Source of the DNA: Patiria pectinifera
Taxonomy: Eukaryota; Echinodermata; Asteroidea; Valvatida; Asterinidae
Direction: 5' to 3'
DNA: 64,000 bases
Assembly: GCA_029964075.1 (NCBI GenBank)
Contig: CM057129.1
Span: forward strand, 20,079,430-20,143,429
Shown here: piece by piece, positions 35,201 to 45,989 of the stretch
Position numbering within the stretch: the first letter of the stretch is position 1
Layout: each line of letters starts with the position of its first letter
Notes under the pieces: model-generated
What the model was told of the DNA's origin: nothing
Databases searched by the model: none
The model's input: only the letters and a program-made list of their open reading frames with translations
Translations under genes and position numbers: made by a program

Positions 35201-38178
35201 TCTTTTAATGCGTTGATTGCAACTCCCCATTCACATCCCCTTATTTTTTGGAAGTTTTGGACTTCAACACCCCGGCTTCCCAAGACACCCCACTTTGGAA
35301 AATCCTCGGTTCGCCTATATCTTTTATTAATAAAAAACCGAATACCAACTCAAAATACTTCCGGTTAGTGAAACAAATTGATTTTAAGCTTTCCAGTGAT
35401 GATGTTAACTAATTCTAATTCGACCTTAACAGGGAGATCCTGGCATTGATACGGATCGAGGCTCATCACAAATGATGTTGCACAGACGGGCCAAGCGAGA
35501 TCTAGGCGACGGCAATTCATCACTTACAGCCGGTAATGAGCTACAAAGATTTTACAAGAGTAATAAATCAGACACATTTTATAGATATTTTCACGAATGG
35601 CCGATAGATTGGAAACGCGCAGTCACTGTGTATGTTGTGCTGCATTGCGAGACTGTTTATGCTGCATCAATTTCCATCCGTAGTGCATGAAGTGTCCCGC
35701 ATTGCAATGTACCGTATATCTTGATCATTGCACACTTCCGATCTGTCCGCAAAAACAAGACCAGTAAGCGGATTAATTCACAATGTATCCGCTCCGTTGT
35801 GAGCACTGGACACAAAACAGACTAAAAGCTTTCATCGAAAGGCACCTGGAGACCTCAAGTTTTTTGCTGGTCCCATCATCTGATCTGTTTCCTGTGGCAT
35901 ATTACGATACAATTATTATATCCTTTTATTGCCCCTTACTGTGACAGAAAATCGGGAGTCGGGCGCGCATGACGTGTATCCCACCTTGAAGCCGTCTGGG
36001 GGAGAGACGTACGTCCGATGGGGGCGCACTACTTGCCCGAGTGATATAAACACGGAGCTCGTTTATGCGGGTATGTACAAAATGTAGCTTCTTTGTTCAC
36101 AGGTGAAGGTAGAAGCGGCAGTGGATACTTATTACTTGAAGATTTCTAGTAGTTATGCACATTTCTATCTTCATATGGATATACCTTGGGGCGCTGTGGT
36201 CCAATGGCTACGGTGTTCGACTCACGCGCCGTGATACGTGGGTTCGAACCCTGACGGGGAACATGGTCATTGTGTTCTTGGGCAAGGCACTTTACTACGA
36301 TTGCCTCTCTTCACCCAGGAGTAAATGGGTACTTGGGAAGGTAGGGCCCAAATTGCGCTGATCTCGAGCTGCTGCAGAACAATGGTCTCATTCCTGATGA
36401 GCAAGGATAACTTTGTCAAGCGCTTTGAAACCTTGGGCATAAAGCCTATATAAGCGCCACATTATTATTATACCTTGCGAACCCATGTGACCCTCGCATT
36501 TAGCTTGGAGAAGACGAGAATGCTTTGTACATGGCCAAAGTCTAGTAGTCTTGGCTTGAAACTACATTCATAGTGATTACTTTGGCCCTTTGAGCTACCG
36601 GATATGGTTAGATGATCCCCTGAAGCGTTATATTGCGTTATAGGGCACGGATCTTAGGGTTACAGACCAGTAAATAGACTGCCATAGACCTCAGTGCTAA
36701 TGACGAGCACTTCCGAACATTATTAAAAATGCTCACAACTCTCCAAGTTGGTTGAGACACGCATCACATTCTTTAATTTTCTGTTCAATTTTTGTTCCAT
36801 TCTCTCATGAATTTTGGGAGAATATTCCATCCGAAGATGATCACCTCTGATAGCAGTCCTGAAGCCTATCGCCATTTTGCAAATGGACGCCTACGCTCCA
36901 TTGCAAAATAGATCCATTTTAGGGCCCCTAATTTCATCCAAATTTCACACAAATACGAGCTCGCAGTCCTCTTCACGGCTTCCACCCTTCTTTCAAATCC
37001 TCAAGTACACGGCCCTCAAAATGTTCTAATACCGGAGAATTTGAGGGCATGCAAATCGTTATTGGCCGGCGTGGACAATTTCGGGCCTGTACTCTTTTAG
37101 AGAAGGATGAACGACTCTGCCAAAATCTTGGTTAGTTGAGTGATATACGGCCCGTACAGGTGGGAATACCATGAATACAATAACCCAGACAGCTTAGCGC
37201 TTCGCTGCACGCGGTGGCTATCAATTTTGCAGGGCTCTGTGCTTGATCTGGTGTCGAATCTTTTCAACCAAGCTAAATTTAATTTGAATATTCCTGAGCC
37301 TATATTTTTTACCTTTATTATTATTTTTTTATTAAATGATAACGTTTACGCCAAGTACCACATCTTTATTTATCGTATACAATTGACCAAAACATTCGTA
37401 TTCCAATGATGGTCATTATGGTTTGCTAACCGCCATGTTTGTTTAGAAAGTGACTTCACGAACAATTTTGTTGGTCAGGCGTTTTCACGGTGCACTGGAA
37501 ATTGGAAACATGTTTCACGACATGACTGTGACTTCAAGTGCCGTCAAAAACACCGCCTCGTTTCAAGGCCATGGCATCATTGCGCCCTCATGCGCTAAAA
37601 AAAGGGACCGTTCTGGTAATACGCCACTGAAAAGCTTAAAGGCGTACTTTAAATCTGTATTTGTTTCTTCTTTTTGTTTGTGCTTAGGTATTGCCGCAGG
37701 CGCGCATTTTACTCACAAGGGTGGTTCTGTTGATTTCTTCTGCCTTCCGTATGAACCGGAGTGGTCGGCCTCTCACAACGACGGGATCAACTCCAACTCC
37801 TTCCTGTACGGGATGGAGTACGAAGTTTCCGGCTTCGATCCCTTCTCCCACGAGAACGCCGAGTTCCTGCACGACCGTGACGTCCCGTGCGCCGTGTGCC
37901 GTCTCACGGACCGCGGGACCCAGCACCTCTTCCCGGCCAAGCTCGGCTGCCCGGAGAACTGGACAGAGGAATACACAGGCTTCCTCATGTCCGGACACCA
38001 CGGCCACGAGCAGCGATCCAAAGCCATGTGCGTGGACGTGGCGCCCGAGGCAACCGCCGGCAGTCAGACCAATCAGAACGGCGCGCTGCTCTACATCATT
38101 GAGGGGAAGTGTGGCTCCCTCCTGTGCCCTCCTTATGTCGAAGGGCGTGAAATAACATGCACAGTCTGTAGCATCTAG
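26211..38178 (+). CDS. Type II transmembrane short-chain collagen C4-like protein, copy C
   Basis: Exons 26211-26399, 33992-34175, 34460-34584, 35433-35532, 35948-36070 and 37688-38178, with the same lengths and phases as copy B, give 403 aa. Domain order: tail, one TM (about 40-60), stalk with an N-glycosylation sequon (NAT) near the end of exon 2, Gly-X-Y collagen run (GRDGRDGKDGQDG...), RRAKR furin-type site, then the Cys-rich C4-type domain with YVRWGRTTC, PCAVC and CGSLLCPPYVEGRE. No stops or frameshifts are seen. Intron 1 is 7.6 kb and has absorbed a 2.65-kb TIR element and a second copy of the gene's own upstream region. Exons 2-6, the introns between them and the 3' flank nearly match copy A; exon 1 and its upstream flank resemble copy B. 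Expression cannot be judged from sequence. Confidence 0.87.
27109..27184 (-). mobile_element. tRNA-like fragment (SINE head or tRNA pseudogene)
   Basis: The minus strand reads CACAGTGGTAAGAGGT ... GTGGGTTCGAGTCCCAACC, giving A-box-like and B-box-like segments about 35 bases apart. The acceptor and anticodon arms do not pair convincingly, so it is unlikely to be a working tRNA. Confidence 0.4.
27330..27860. repeat. Second copy of the degenerate GATGGAAAACTG repeat
   Basis: Matches 60-600 with scattered substitutions and keeps the same irregular motif order. It lies in intron 1 of copy C. Confidence 0.6.
29472..29700. repeat. 229-bp tandem duplication, first unit
   Basis: The sequence from TTCTGTCTGTATCCTGTT to ATTACTCTCC is repeated immediately after; the second unit begins at 29701 and, after an interrupting element, resumes at 32375 and ends near 32588. 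Copy A has only one unit (about 2228-2459). Confidence 0.7.
29813..32060 (+). repeat. Tandem array of roughly 890-bp units embedding an AGACCAGTAAAT MITE
   Basis: Units start GGGTGCAGACCAGTAAAT at 29813, 30697 and 31587 (spacing 884 and 890; the difference is in a G run). The third is cut after its first 470 bases. That 470-base part (31584-32060) begins ATAGGGTGCAGACCAGTAAAT and ends TTTACTGGTCTGCTACCCTAT, so it is a complete TIR element. The remaining 420 bases are a linker present twice. Units are nearly identical, so amplification is recent. The identical open frames in each unit have no recognisable product. Confidence 0.85.
32081..32281. repeat. Near-perfect hairpin of about 99-base arms
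   Basis: Arm 32081-32179 (GTATACCGTTAGCCTCAACG ...) is the inverse of 32183-32281 (... CGTTGAGGCTAACGGCATAG) with only a few mismatches and a 3-base centre. The right arm is part of the element's TIR; the left arm is an extra inverted piece of it. Confidence 0.85.
32817..33973. mobile_element. Palindromic CACGGCA element, copy C intron 1, with internal insertion
   Basis: Homologue of the 2713-3431 element with a truncated left end and several internal differences. It has the same CGACACGGCA palindromes and the same right end, AGCACGACGTCTGAAACAGGCC, 18 bases before exon 2 of copy C. It carries an extra segment of about 370 bases (33435-33810) that copy A lacks. Part of that segment resembles the roughly 890-bp repeat of 29813-32060 (GTGAGAGTTGTGAGTATTT). 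Confidence 0.6.
36189..36471 (+). mobile_element. tRNA-derived SINE in intron 5 of copy C (same insertion as 5628)
   Basis: Virtually identical to 5628-5910, with the same head, B box, ATT tail and ACCTTG flanks. It therefore entered before A and C separated. A short open frame crossing it is not a gene. Confidence 0.8.
36656..37106 (-). mobile_element. Diverged relative of the AGACCAGTAAAT MITE, intron 5 of copy C
   Basis: Near-identical partner of 6095-6545 at the matching place in copy C, so the insertion is older than the A/C split. Copy B lacks it. Confidence 0.6.
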
Positions 38179-38974
38179 AAAGCAATGCACGGCCTTTATA
38201 ACAACCCCGTCTTGAAATCACTTTTGTACAAGAGGGCGTCAGTATACTAGTTGCATGTATAACCTTTTTCATATAGATTTGGCGCTGGTTCCCATTTAAC
38301 CACGAGTCTCTTAAATTAAAGGGTCCATGCGTTGATTTTTTTTCTTAGAGCATAGTTTGTGCAACATTCTACTCCTTGTAAATGTATGAAAACTATTATT
38401 TTGATATCCTTCTTTGGTCAATTTTATTAAAATGCACACTTCTTTAAATATTTAAGATTGTCCATACTTTTCTGGACAACTGAGGGTGCTGTCGCTTGGT
38501 GACATTTCAGGAAGACACTATTCAATTTTGGGGTTTCCTGTTCAAATTGTGAACCAAACATTTGCTCCTTGAAAACATTAGTGAGAAAGGTTTGCTCATT
38601 GGCTTAATACTGCCATGTACTGACACAACAACAAATAAATAAAGAAAAGAAAATTTACGACAGCAAAATGTCCAGCATTCTAGCAACTTTATGTGCTGAA
38701 ATAACTGTAAGGTTTCTGCCCGGAATGATATCACAATTGCTCATGTATATGAAAATCGCATTAGCATAAAAACCAATAAGGCACCAAAATACCCTTGGAA
38801 ATGGGAAAACGAAAATTGAAAATAAGGTTGAATGGGACACGAAGGTCATTTTAAGATTTGCATTAAAATAATACATTGCATTGGCCCTTTATGGCTAGCG
38901 CTTTTTTTTATTACAGTAGAGAAAAATGACTGTACGTCAGTAGGAGTGCAGTATAATAGTTAATGATCTTTATA
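38179..38974. other. 3' flank of copy C, no gene seen
   Basis: Near-identical to 7618-8425 after copy A, including ACAAGAGGGCGTCAGTATAC, a start also shared with copy B. Confidence 0.4.
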
Positions 38975-39247
38975 GTTATTCTTATTGTAAATGATTTCTG
39001 TAATGAAACCAAGGATTCCACTAAAGCACTCTAGGCACTGCAGCTCGCAAACATTAAGAAACATAGAGAGATAAATATGAGAAGAAATTACAGTATTAGA
39101 GGTGGGAGGAAAATCCCAGATTCTAGGGGAAACCCACGGAATAGGGACTGGCAAGCCAATCCACATGTGGACCAAGACAGGAATCGAACCCAGGCCACAG
39201 CGATACATGGAAGCCGGGGAAACGACCGCTCTGCCATCCCGACTCCC
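38975..39247 (-). mobile_element. tRNA-derived SINE, minus strand, 3' of copy C
   Basis: Same insertion as at 8426-8695 with a few substitutions; here the B box reads GGGTTCGATTCC. It keeps the tRNA-like head next to GGGAGTCGGGATGGCAGAGC on the minus strand. Confidence 0.6.
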
Positions 39248-39465
39248 CTACGTCAACCCGACTCCCAAGTGAGATATCCTTGGGCATTTCTGAGTCAAGC
39301 CAGTGGTGCGGTTCTTTCCGCAATGGAAAATAACTTCGATGCCATCGTCAAATATCACTTTGACGTTTTTATCTAGTGAATCTACACCTGAGTTGTGGTC
39401 GAGTCCCTGTAAGAGTCCCCAAATACACTGCAATGCGATGTTGTATGGCAGGAGAAGCCTATATA

Positions 39466-39789
39466 CAGACGCGGATCCGGGGGGGCGTGTTTAAGGGTCA
39501 ACCCCCCCCCCAGCTCTGTCAAAAATTCATTTTTCCATAGAAGTTCATAGAAAAATAACGCTACCCCCCCCCCCCCGCTCTGACACCCAAAAACAATTAT
39601 ACTGGTATTAATACGCCTGCGTGTGCACAAAATACGGACAGAGCCCGCTGTGTTATGGGGGTATTTGTACACTATCCTGTAATAAAGGAGCCAAGTGTTC
39701 GGACAAAAAAAAAACCTTTTTACATTTCAGCATTGATTTTCATGCTGATGAGACACCCCCCCCCGCAAAAATTTCTGGAACCGCCCCTG
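39466..39789. mobile_element. hAT-like MITE with poly-C tracts, 3' of copy C
   Basis: Same insertion as 8912-9239, differing mainly in the lengths of the C runs. Termini CAGACGCGGATCCGG and GAACCGCCCCTG. Confidence 0.55.
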
Positions 39790-41685
39790 ATATAAGCAGC
39801 AATACTAAGCTGAGTGAGTACCTGGAATTTGAGTGTTTATAGAAACGCACTGATAAAAGTACAACTGGTTGCAAAAAGATTTGTGGACTTCAGTTCAAGT
39901 CACTTTGCGAATTCTCTGACAGTTTTTACCCATAGCCAAAACCACAAAGACTTAAATTCAGCTTTTGTTTCCACTTGTTTCCACTTTTGGTTTCCTCGTC
40001 ACATTCGGTAAAGGACTACAAAATTCAACTACACTATCTCCGAGCAGAGGTGACTGCATTCCAATGGATATAATTCTGAAAATATAAATTGAAATCAAAG
40101 AAGACTATTGAATTAAATACTCAGATGCATGGATTTTTATGAAAGACATATTATTGTTCGCTTATTATAAAAGATACATGCTTATATAAAAGACAAATAT
40201 CTTAACGTAGAGGTGGACACAGACGGTATCAAGAGTAATGATGGTTAACGAAGGGTGTGGTGCTGTTTTACGGCAGAATGTTGATACTGATAATAAAGAG
40301 TGATGTCTACAATATGCTGAGATTCTGGTTGGGATTGTGATTTGCGTTCCATTTGTGGTAGTTCGTCTTCAGTATATTAAGACACACGTACCGCTTACAT
40401 CCATATGGGCAAATTAATGTAGTGCATAAAATATGTCTTTGTTTACCCAGAAGGTTTATAACAACGCAAGTTAAATTATGCCAGTTCAACAATGCAACAT
40501 GTTATCGGATGCACATTAAATAAACTCACAACTTGCCATCTGACTGCAAACATTGGCTATAGAAAACCATAATTTTTGTACTCCGAGTAAAGCGAGATTT
40601 TCCAAACTTCGGTTCGTTTCCAGCTTGGTCTCCAGGAGAATTGAACGCCCCGCATGTCTTCGAGACTCCGGTTTATTTAACATATCTCCATGTTCTGTTT
40701 TGGAAGCATTATTATGAGGCCACCCTCAAAGAGAAACCCCATTTGGTTTTGGCATTGAAGGCTTTGAAACTGTTACGGAGTCAGCAATAATGATGCCGTG
40801 AGGAAGCGAAGCTTGGTGATAAACGAGTCCACCATAATTATTGTCCAACACGTCGGCGTATTTAAGGAAAGTGACGTCACACTAAACGTTAACAATATAT
40901 AGGCCTACTTCATCCGGAGCGTCGAAGTAAACCGACTTATAATCATTTAGCATTAAAACCGATCTGTGAAACTACCAATTACAAGGTTACCCAAACGATG
41001 AGAAAGTACAAAACTACTGGTCGTCAGATATTACTAACAACTGTGGTATAAATCAACCACACATTATATTCATTCTTGAATGGACGTCAACTGACTTTTA
41101 TTTTTATAGTCCGATTGCAGCAGATTTCTACAACATCGACCCATGAATTTCATGCCAGCCCAGGAACATACCTTTTATAAAAATATAAATTTTAAACATT
41201 TTTTGCTGCATGGTCCCAGAGAAGGTCATGGTCTTCTTTGAACCTCGCTGACTCATAGACTCGCTACAGGGTAGTGCTCTCGTATATTATAGGATTACCC
41301 GTAACGCCAATGCGTGGCCTTAGTCTGGCCCTTAGACCTTACTCACGACGGCGGTCCTACTTAAGTGCGTCAACAAGCGTCAACAAGCCTCAACGGTCGT
41401 CAACGAGCGTCAACAAATTTTGTACATGCTTTTGAACATTAAAATTAGCTTTATATGGTAGAAAAAGCAATAAAGAACATCTTCTGCATATCAATTAAAG
41501 TTAAAATTATTCAAAAACTTGGTTTTTTAACGCGAAATGTACGACGAATTTGTCGATTAGTGTTGGCCGCCATCTTGTTTGGATGGCGCTGTACACTTCG
41601 CGCATGCGTAGTATGGCTCTGTACACTTCACGCATGCGTAGTAGGGCTAAGCTACACGTTGCGACAAACTCACGTCTGTGCAATA
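39790..41685. other. Spacer downstream of copy C, no gene seen
   Basis: Matches the copy A spacer up to about 41012 (10482 in A) and is unique from there. A short run of GTCAACAAGC/GTCAACGAGC repeats lies at 41369-41416, and two ACTTC(G/A)CGCATGCGTAGTA boxes at about 41596 and 41626. Confidence 0.4.
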
Positions 41686-43814
41686 AGTGTTCATTCGTTT
41701 TGAACGTACGCAAGACGGGCATTTACGTTTCAGCCAATGGAGAGCTTTGCTTGCCACGCTCCACCCACAGTTACCGCCCACCGTGACCGTCCACAGCCTT
41801 ACTTTTATTATTCAAATTGTTTGCTGCATGCAAGAGGATTCCAACTCGTTGAGCGGTACAAAAATCTAAATAACAAAAGAGGATCTCTTACAAAGAAAGC
41901 TGTCTGACACAATACCTGCTGAATCTCTCTATCGAAGCAATTTTGCAAGTACATGTGATGTGTTTTGAACAAAATCTAGTCGGTAAAGCAAACAGAATTA
42001 CGCACGTAATTAGTTTAGTGCAGGTATATGAATTCACACTGCAGGGAGTCCTCTCAGCATTTAAGCCTACTGTACATACTGCCTTTAGTCATGGATCCCG
42101 TGTCCACAATCATGTTCCTTTCTATGTTATTACTTTCTGTTATTGATAAGTGTACCCCCTGTTGATTTTTTCTCGACGAATTAAGAGCTGGTTTTTCTTT
42201 GGAATTATTTCAACACTCTGTTTATGGGTTTTCTCTGCACGGGCATATTTTGTTTGCCTGCACCTTTACCAAGATTGCGCTACAATAGAAACTATTCTGA
42301 AGGCTTACGTAGGGTACGGCATACAGTCAGTATTCAGATTAACAATACACTTGGAATGTAAGGAAAGAAAAAGGCTAAGGCAGAGTACGAGTGCTATAGA
42401 CACCATTATAAAGGCTTACGTAGGGTACAGTCAGTATTCAGATTAACAATACACTTGAAACGCAAGGAAAGAATAAGGCTAAGGCAGGGTACGAGCGCTA
42501 CAATAGACACTATTATAAGGGCTTACGTAGGGTACAGTCAGTATTCAGATTTACAATACACTTGGCACGTAAGGAAAGAATAAGGCTAAGGCAGGGTACG
42601 AGCGCTACAATAGAAACTATGTAGGATTAAAAAGGCTTATACGTAGGGAACAGTCAGTATTCAGATTAACAATACACTCGGAACGCAAGGAAATAATAAG
42701 GCTAAGGCAGGGTACGAGCGCTACTTAGAAAAACAATAAAAACGGTACATAGGATTATAGATGTTACGCAGGGAACAGTCAGTATTCAGATTAACAAGAC
42801 ATATACATTTGTATGGGGAGTGTTAAAGCTAAAGGCCACGTACCGCTGGGTAATGTCACTCTGAAAGCAAGACGAATGTGAGGCACGAAATGGGGGACGT
42901 TCGACAAATGTGCCCGTGTGAATATCAATGATGAGGAGAGGGCACCTGTTTTAAATGCATATCGCCATAAATTTATAAACAAAGAAGAGGTTTATGGAGT
43001 AAATCATTAGTTTATAGAGTAAATCACAAATGTTTAACGACGCTGAAAAAAAAGTTTGGCTCATTACGTTTAAAATTAACCTTAACTGAATCTCCAATAA
43101 AAAGAAATATTTGTATGTACCGTATTTTTATCATATTCTTTTCATAACTAAAAACGAATAAAACTGCTGCAAACTGTTTAAAGAGTACATTGACCTGAAA
43201 CTACAATCAACAAACTAAGCTGACCCATATTTCCGCAAGTCCTTCAAATTTTTATTTATAATTATTTATTTATAATACATGTGATATAATCGATAACAAG
43301 TCTTTTATTTTGTTAATTTCAGTTTTTATTTATCGGAGATTATACGATAGAGCTTCAAAGAAACAGAGATTTGTTTGTGTTTACTTTGATTGACAGGAAA
43401 AAGGGTTGACAAACTTTGTCGAAAGATTTCAACATGAGTTTGAGTTGTACGTGCACTATAGTATCCTTTACACGTATACATGTACATGTACAACATTTCC
43501 AGTGCTTTTCTTCATCACGTCATAATATTATGTCGCCTATAGGTACAGCACTATACAACTCCACTTTATGGTTCCGATCCTGCCACTTAGAATGTTCTTT
43601 TGTTATGTTGAAATTTGTACCGCTCAACGACTTGGAATCCTCTTGCATTGTTATCGTGATTAATAGAAACTACGAACAATTTGAATAATAAAAGTAAGGC
43701 AGTAGACGGTCATGGTGGGCGGTAACTGTGGGTGGAGCGTGGCAAGCAAAGCTTTTCATTGGCTGAGACGTAAATGCCCGTCCTGTGTACGTTCAAAACG
43801 AATGAACACTACTA
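41686..43814. mobile_element. 2.1-kb foldback-like TIR element
   Basis: The left arm about 41686-41793 (GTGTTCATTCGTTTTGAACG ... GTTACCGCCCACCGTGACCG) is repeated inverted at 43704-43814 (... CGTTCAAAACGAATGAACAC), roughly 110 bases with few mismatches. The interior has no transposase-like frame but carries a tandem array. Target duplication not resolved. Confidence 0.65.
42290..42800. repeat. Tandem array, about five units of 108-124 bp
   Basis: ACGTAGGGTACAGTCAGTATTCAGATT-type boxes begin near 42307, 42417, 42525, 42640 and 42766, alternating with AAGGAAAGAATAAGGCTAAG and GGGTACGAGCGCTAC boxes. Units have diverged by substitutions and small indels. Lies inside the 41686-43814 element. Confidence 0.75.
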
Positions 43815-45989
43815 GGCCTTGCAACTGTTGAATGGGATGGTACCAGTCACTATTCATGCGTTCCACGCCACTTTCAATTTGTTTTTGAACGTGGCTTAAA
43901 ACTTTAGTGTATATTTAATAACAAATTTTGAATTATTCATCAGAGCAGAACTGGTATTAAATTGTAATTAACTTTATTTCATTACTTTCATTTCAGTTCG
44001 CGAGTTCCCAAAATTGAAGATTTAACCTCGCTTTCATTTTAATATGGCCGACAAGTGAATAAAGCGTATTGTGTATACAGAGATCCAAGAATAGACTTCC
44101 AGTTAATAGCCATTCTCAACCTATGGAATATAATTTTGAGCGCTCTGGTCCAGCTTTACCAGGCCTGACTTTTCCCCATAAAGGAAGATTTTCATTTTGA
44201 TATTTTTTTTTGTCGCTAATTGATAAAATCTCAAACAATTCAACCGTGCAGATTTGTCTAAAATATTCCCGTGTTCCCTAAACGAGTGTACCGGTTGTCC
44301 TTTTCTTTTCTTAAGGGCCTATCATTACATTCAATCAATAACTGTTGCATGACGTAAGTTACATCACCATGGTCAAAACAAATATCATCCACGAGATGGA
44401 TGCTGAAGTGGTTTCTATTTTAATGTCTTATTTATCGACTGCCTAACTACTGAGACAGAGCAATTACCTAGGCTTAAGACCTCAGAAGTAAAAGTCTCTT
44501 AAGCTTTGACAAACATGCTTAGTGCATATACAAATCTAGACCGTAATCTTCAGTTACCAAATATATAAGCATGCACTGTGTGCCGCAGACGTTGTCAAGT
44601 TATTTTCTACCTATAGATAAATCGTGCAGTTAACAAATTAGTAGAAATTTGAAACGGACTTAAAATCACATGGATGTGCTCCTTCATTTTCTAATGGCAG
44701 ACGCTTTCACTTCTCTTTGCCCAACACATTGCAAATAATGTGTACATTAATGTTGCTGGTATGAAACTCAGTCGGGGATTGGTTTGAAACTACAACCACT
44801 TTAACATGTTTGTCATTATGTTAAAATAAATTTTAGGGGGGAAAAGACCCGTTCCGCATTGAGGTAATTTGGAAAATGCATTTTTACAATTCGTTTTTCT
44901 GAATATCTATTAAAAACAATCGCTGTTGCCAAAATTGACGATCAACAGCGATGTATTCTGGAGATCCAACAGGGTGGTTGCATGCAGTCGATACGGCAGC
45001 TATATCAGCAATTCTAGATGATATGATATTGTTTGTTGGTTATTTTGTAGCGAAGCCTGCATTATTAAAAAGAAAATCAAAACTAGTAACAATACTTCAT
45101 TAACATTATTGAAAGAGTGGGCATATTCCTTGAACGATTCACAAGCTTTGGTAGCAAACAGGGTGTAGCAATCAAAATTCCAAAAAGGTCTATAAATGAC
45201 GTCATCATAAGACAATCAGATTCAAATTATGACCCCTGCAATGAGTGTGGACTTTTTTGATATGTTTACATTTAAAATGAGTTAAATCACTTCATAGAAT
45301 GCACTGGTGGATCCAGAACCACAATTTACGGGGGTAGTGGCAAGTGGCTGGCGTGGCCGGCTGTTGCAAATTCATTTGACGACAGGGGACGTTCTTTCCC
45401 CCTTTTCCCTGTCTTTCTATTTATATTTCAAGAATTCGTATAGAGGCACGAGGAATGAGTAGCATCGATTCAAACACAGTCGTTTCACTCTTTTCTGGTG
45501 TAATTATAACAAAAAGGACTGATACTGGTTGGCACTGTAGTTCCGGCTTTGTAAGGCCCCCATCCCCCCGCCGCCAGTGTATTGTGATGTGTGGACGCAC
45601 AGTTTCAAAACAGGTGAACCACGTGGACCACTACCAGCCAATCAAAGTTGACGCTTATAGCAGGGATTAATTAGTATTCAGTGCGAATCATCATAACCCA
45701 AGAATGACTGCACGAGTCGATACTTAACATCCGAAGAAAGTAATTTATATGATAGAGTATGGGAAGTTGGCCATGCGCTAACCCTGTGCGCTGAATCGGT
45801 AAGAACCATAGAACTGATGTTATATAGCTCTTTACTTAGGCCTATTGTATTTCCACAATGCTAGAATTTAAATACATCATATTGATACATCCCGCGACAA
45901 TACGAACATCTCTATCAATTACTTTCCCTTTTCATAGTTCCGACAGTTTCTTGTGAGGTATCTGGGGCTGGACACACCACCCACGAACA
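43815..45989. other. Intergenic region before the channel gene
   Basis: AT-rich, no gene recognised. It may hold the channel promoter and a noncoding first exon: a polypyrimidine-AG precedes 45940, but the TTCTTGTGAGGT sequence after it cannot be tied to coding. Open frames here (for example 45455-45670) have no family features. Confidence 0.35.

Noticed and set aside
43416-43688. 90-codon open frame in the foldback element
   Set aside because: No family motif, biased AT-rich composition and no splice or repeat support; consistent with chance.
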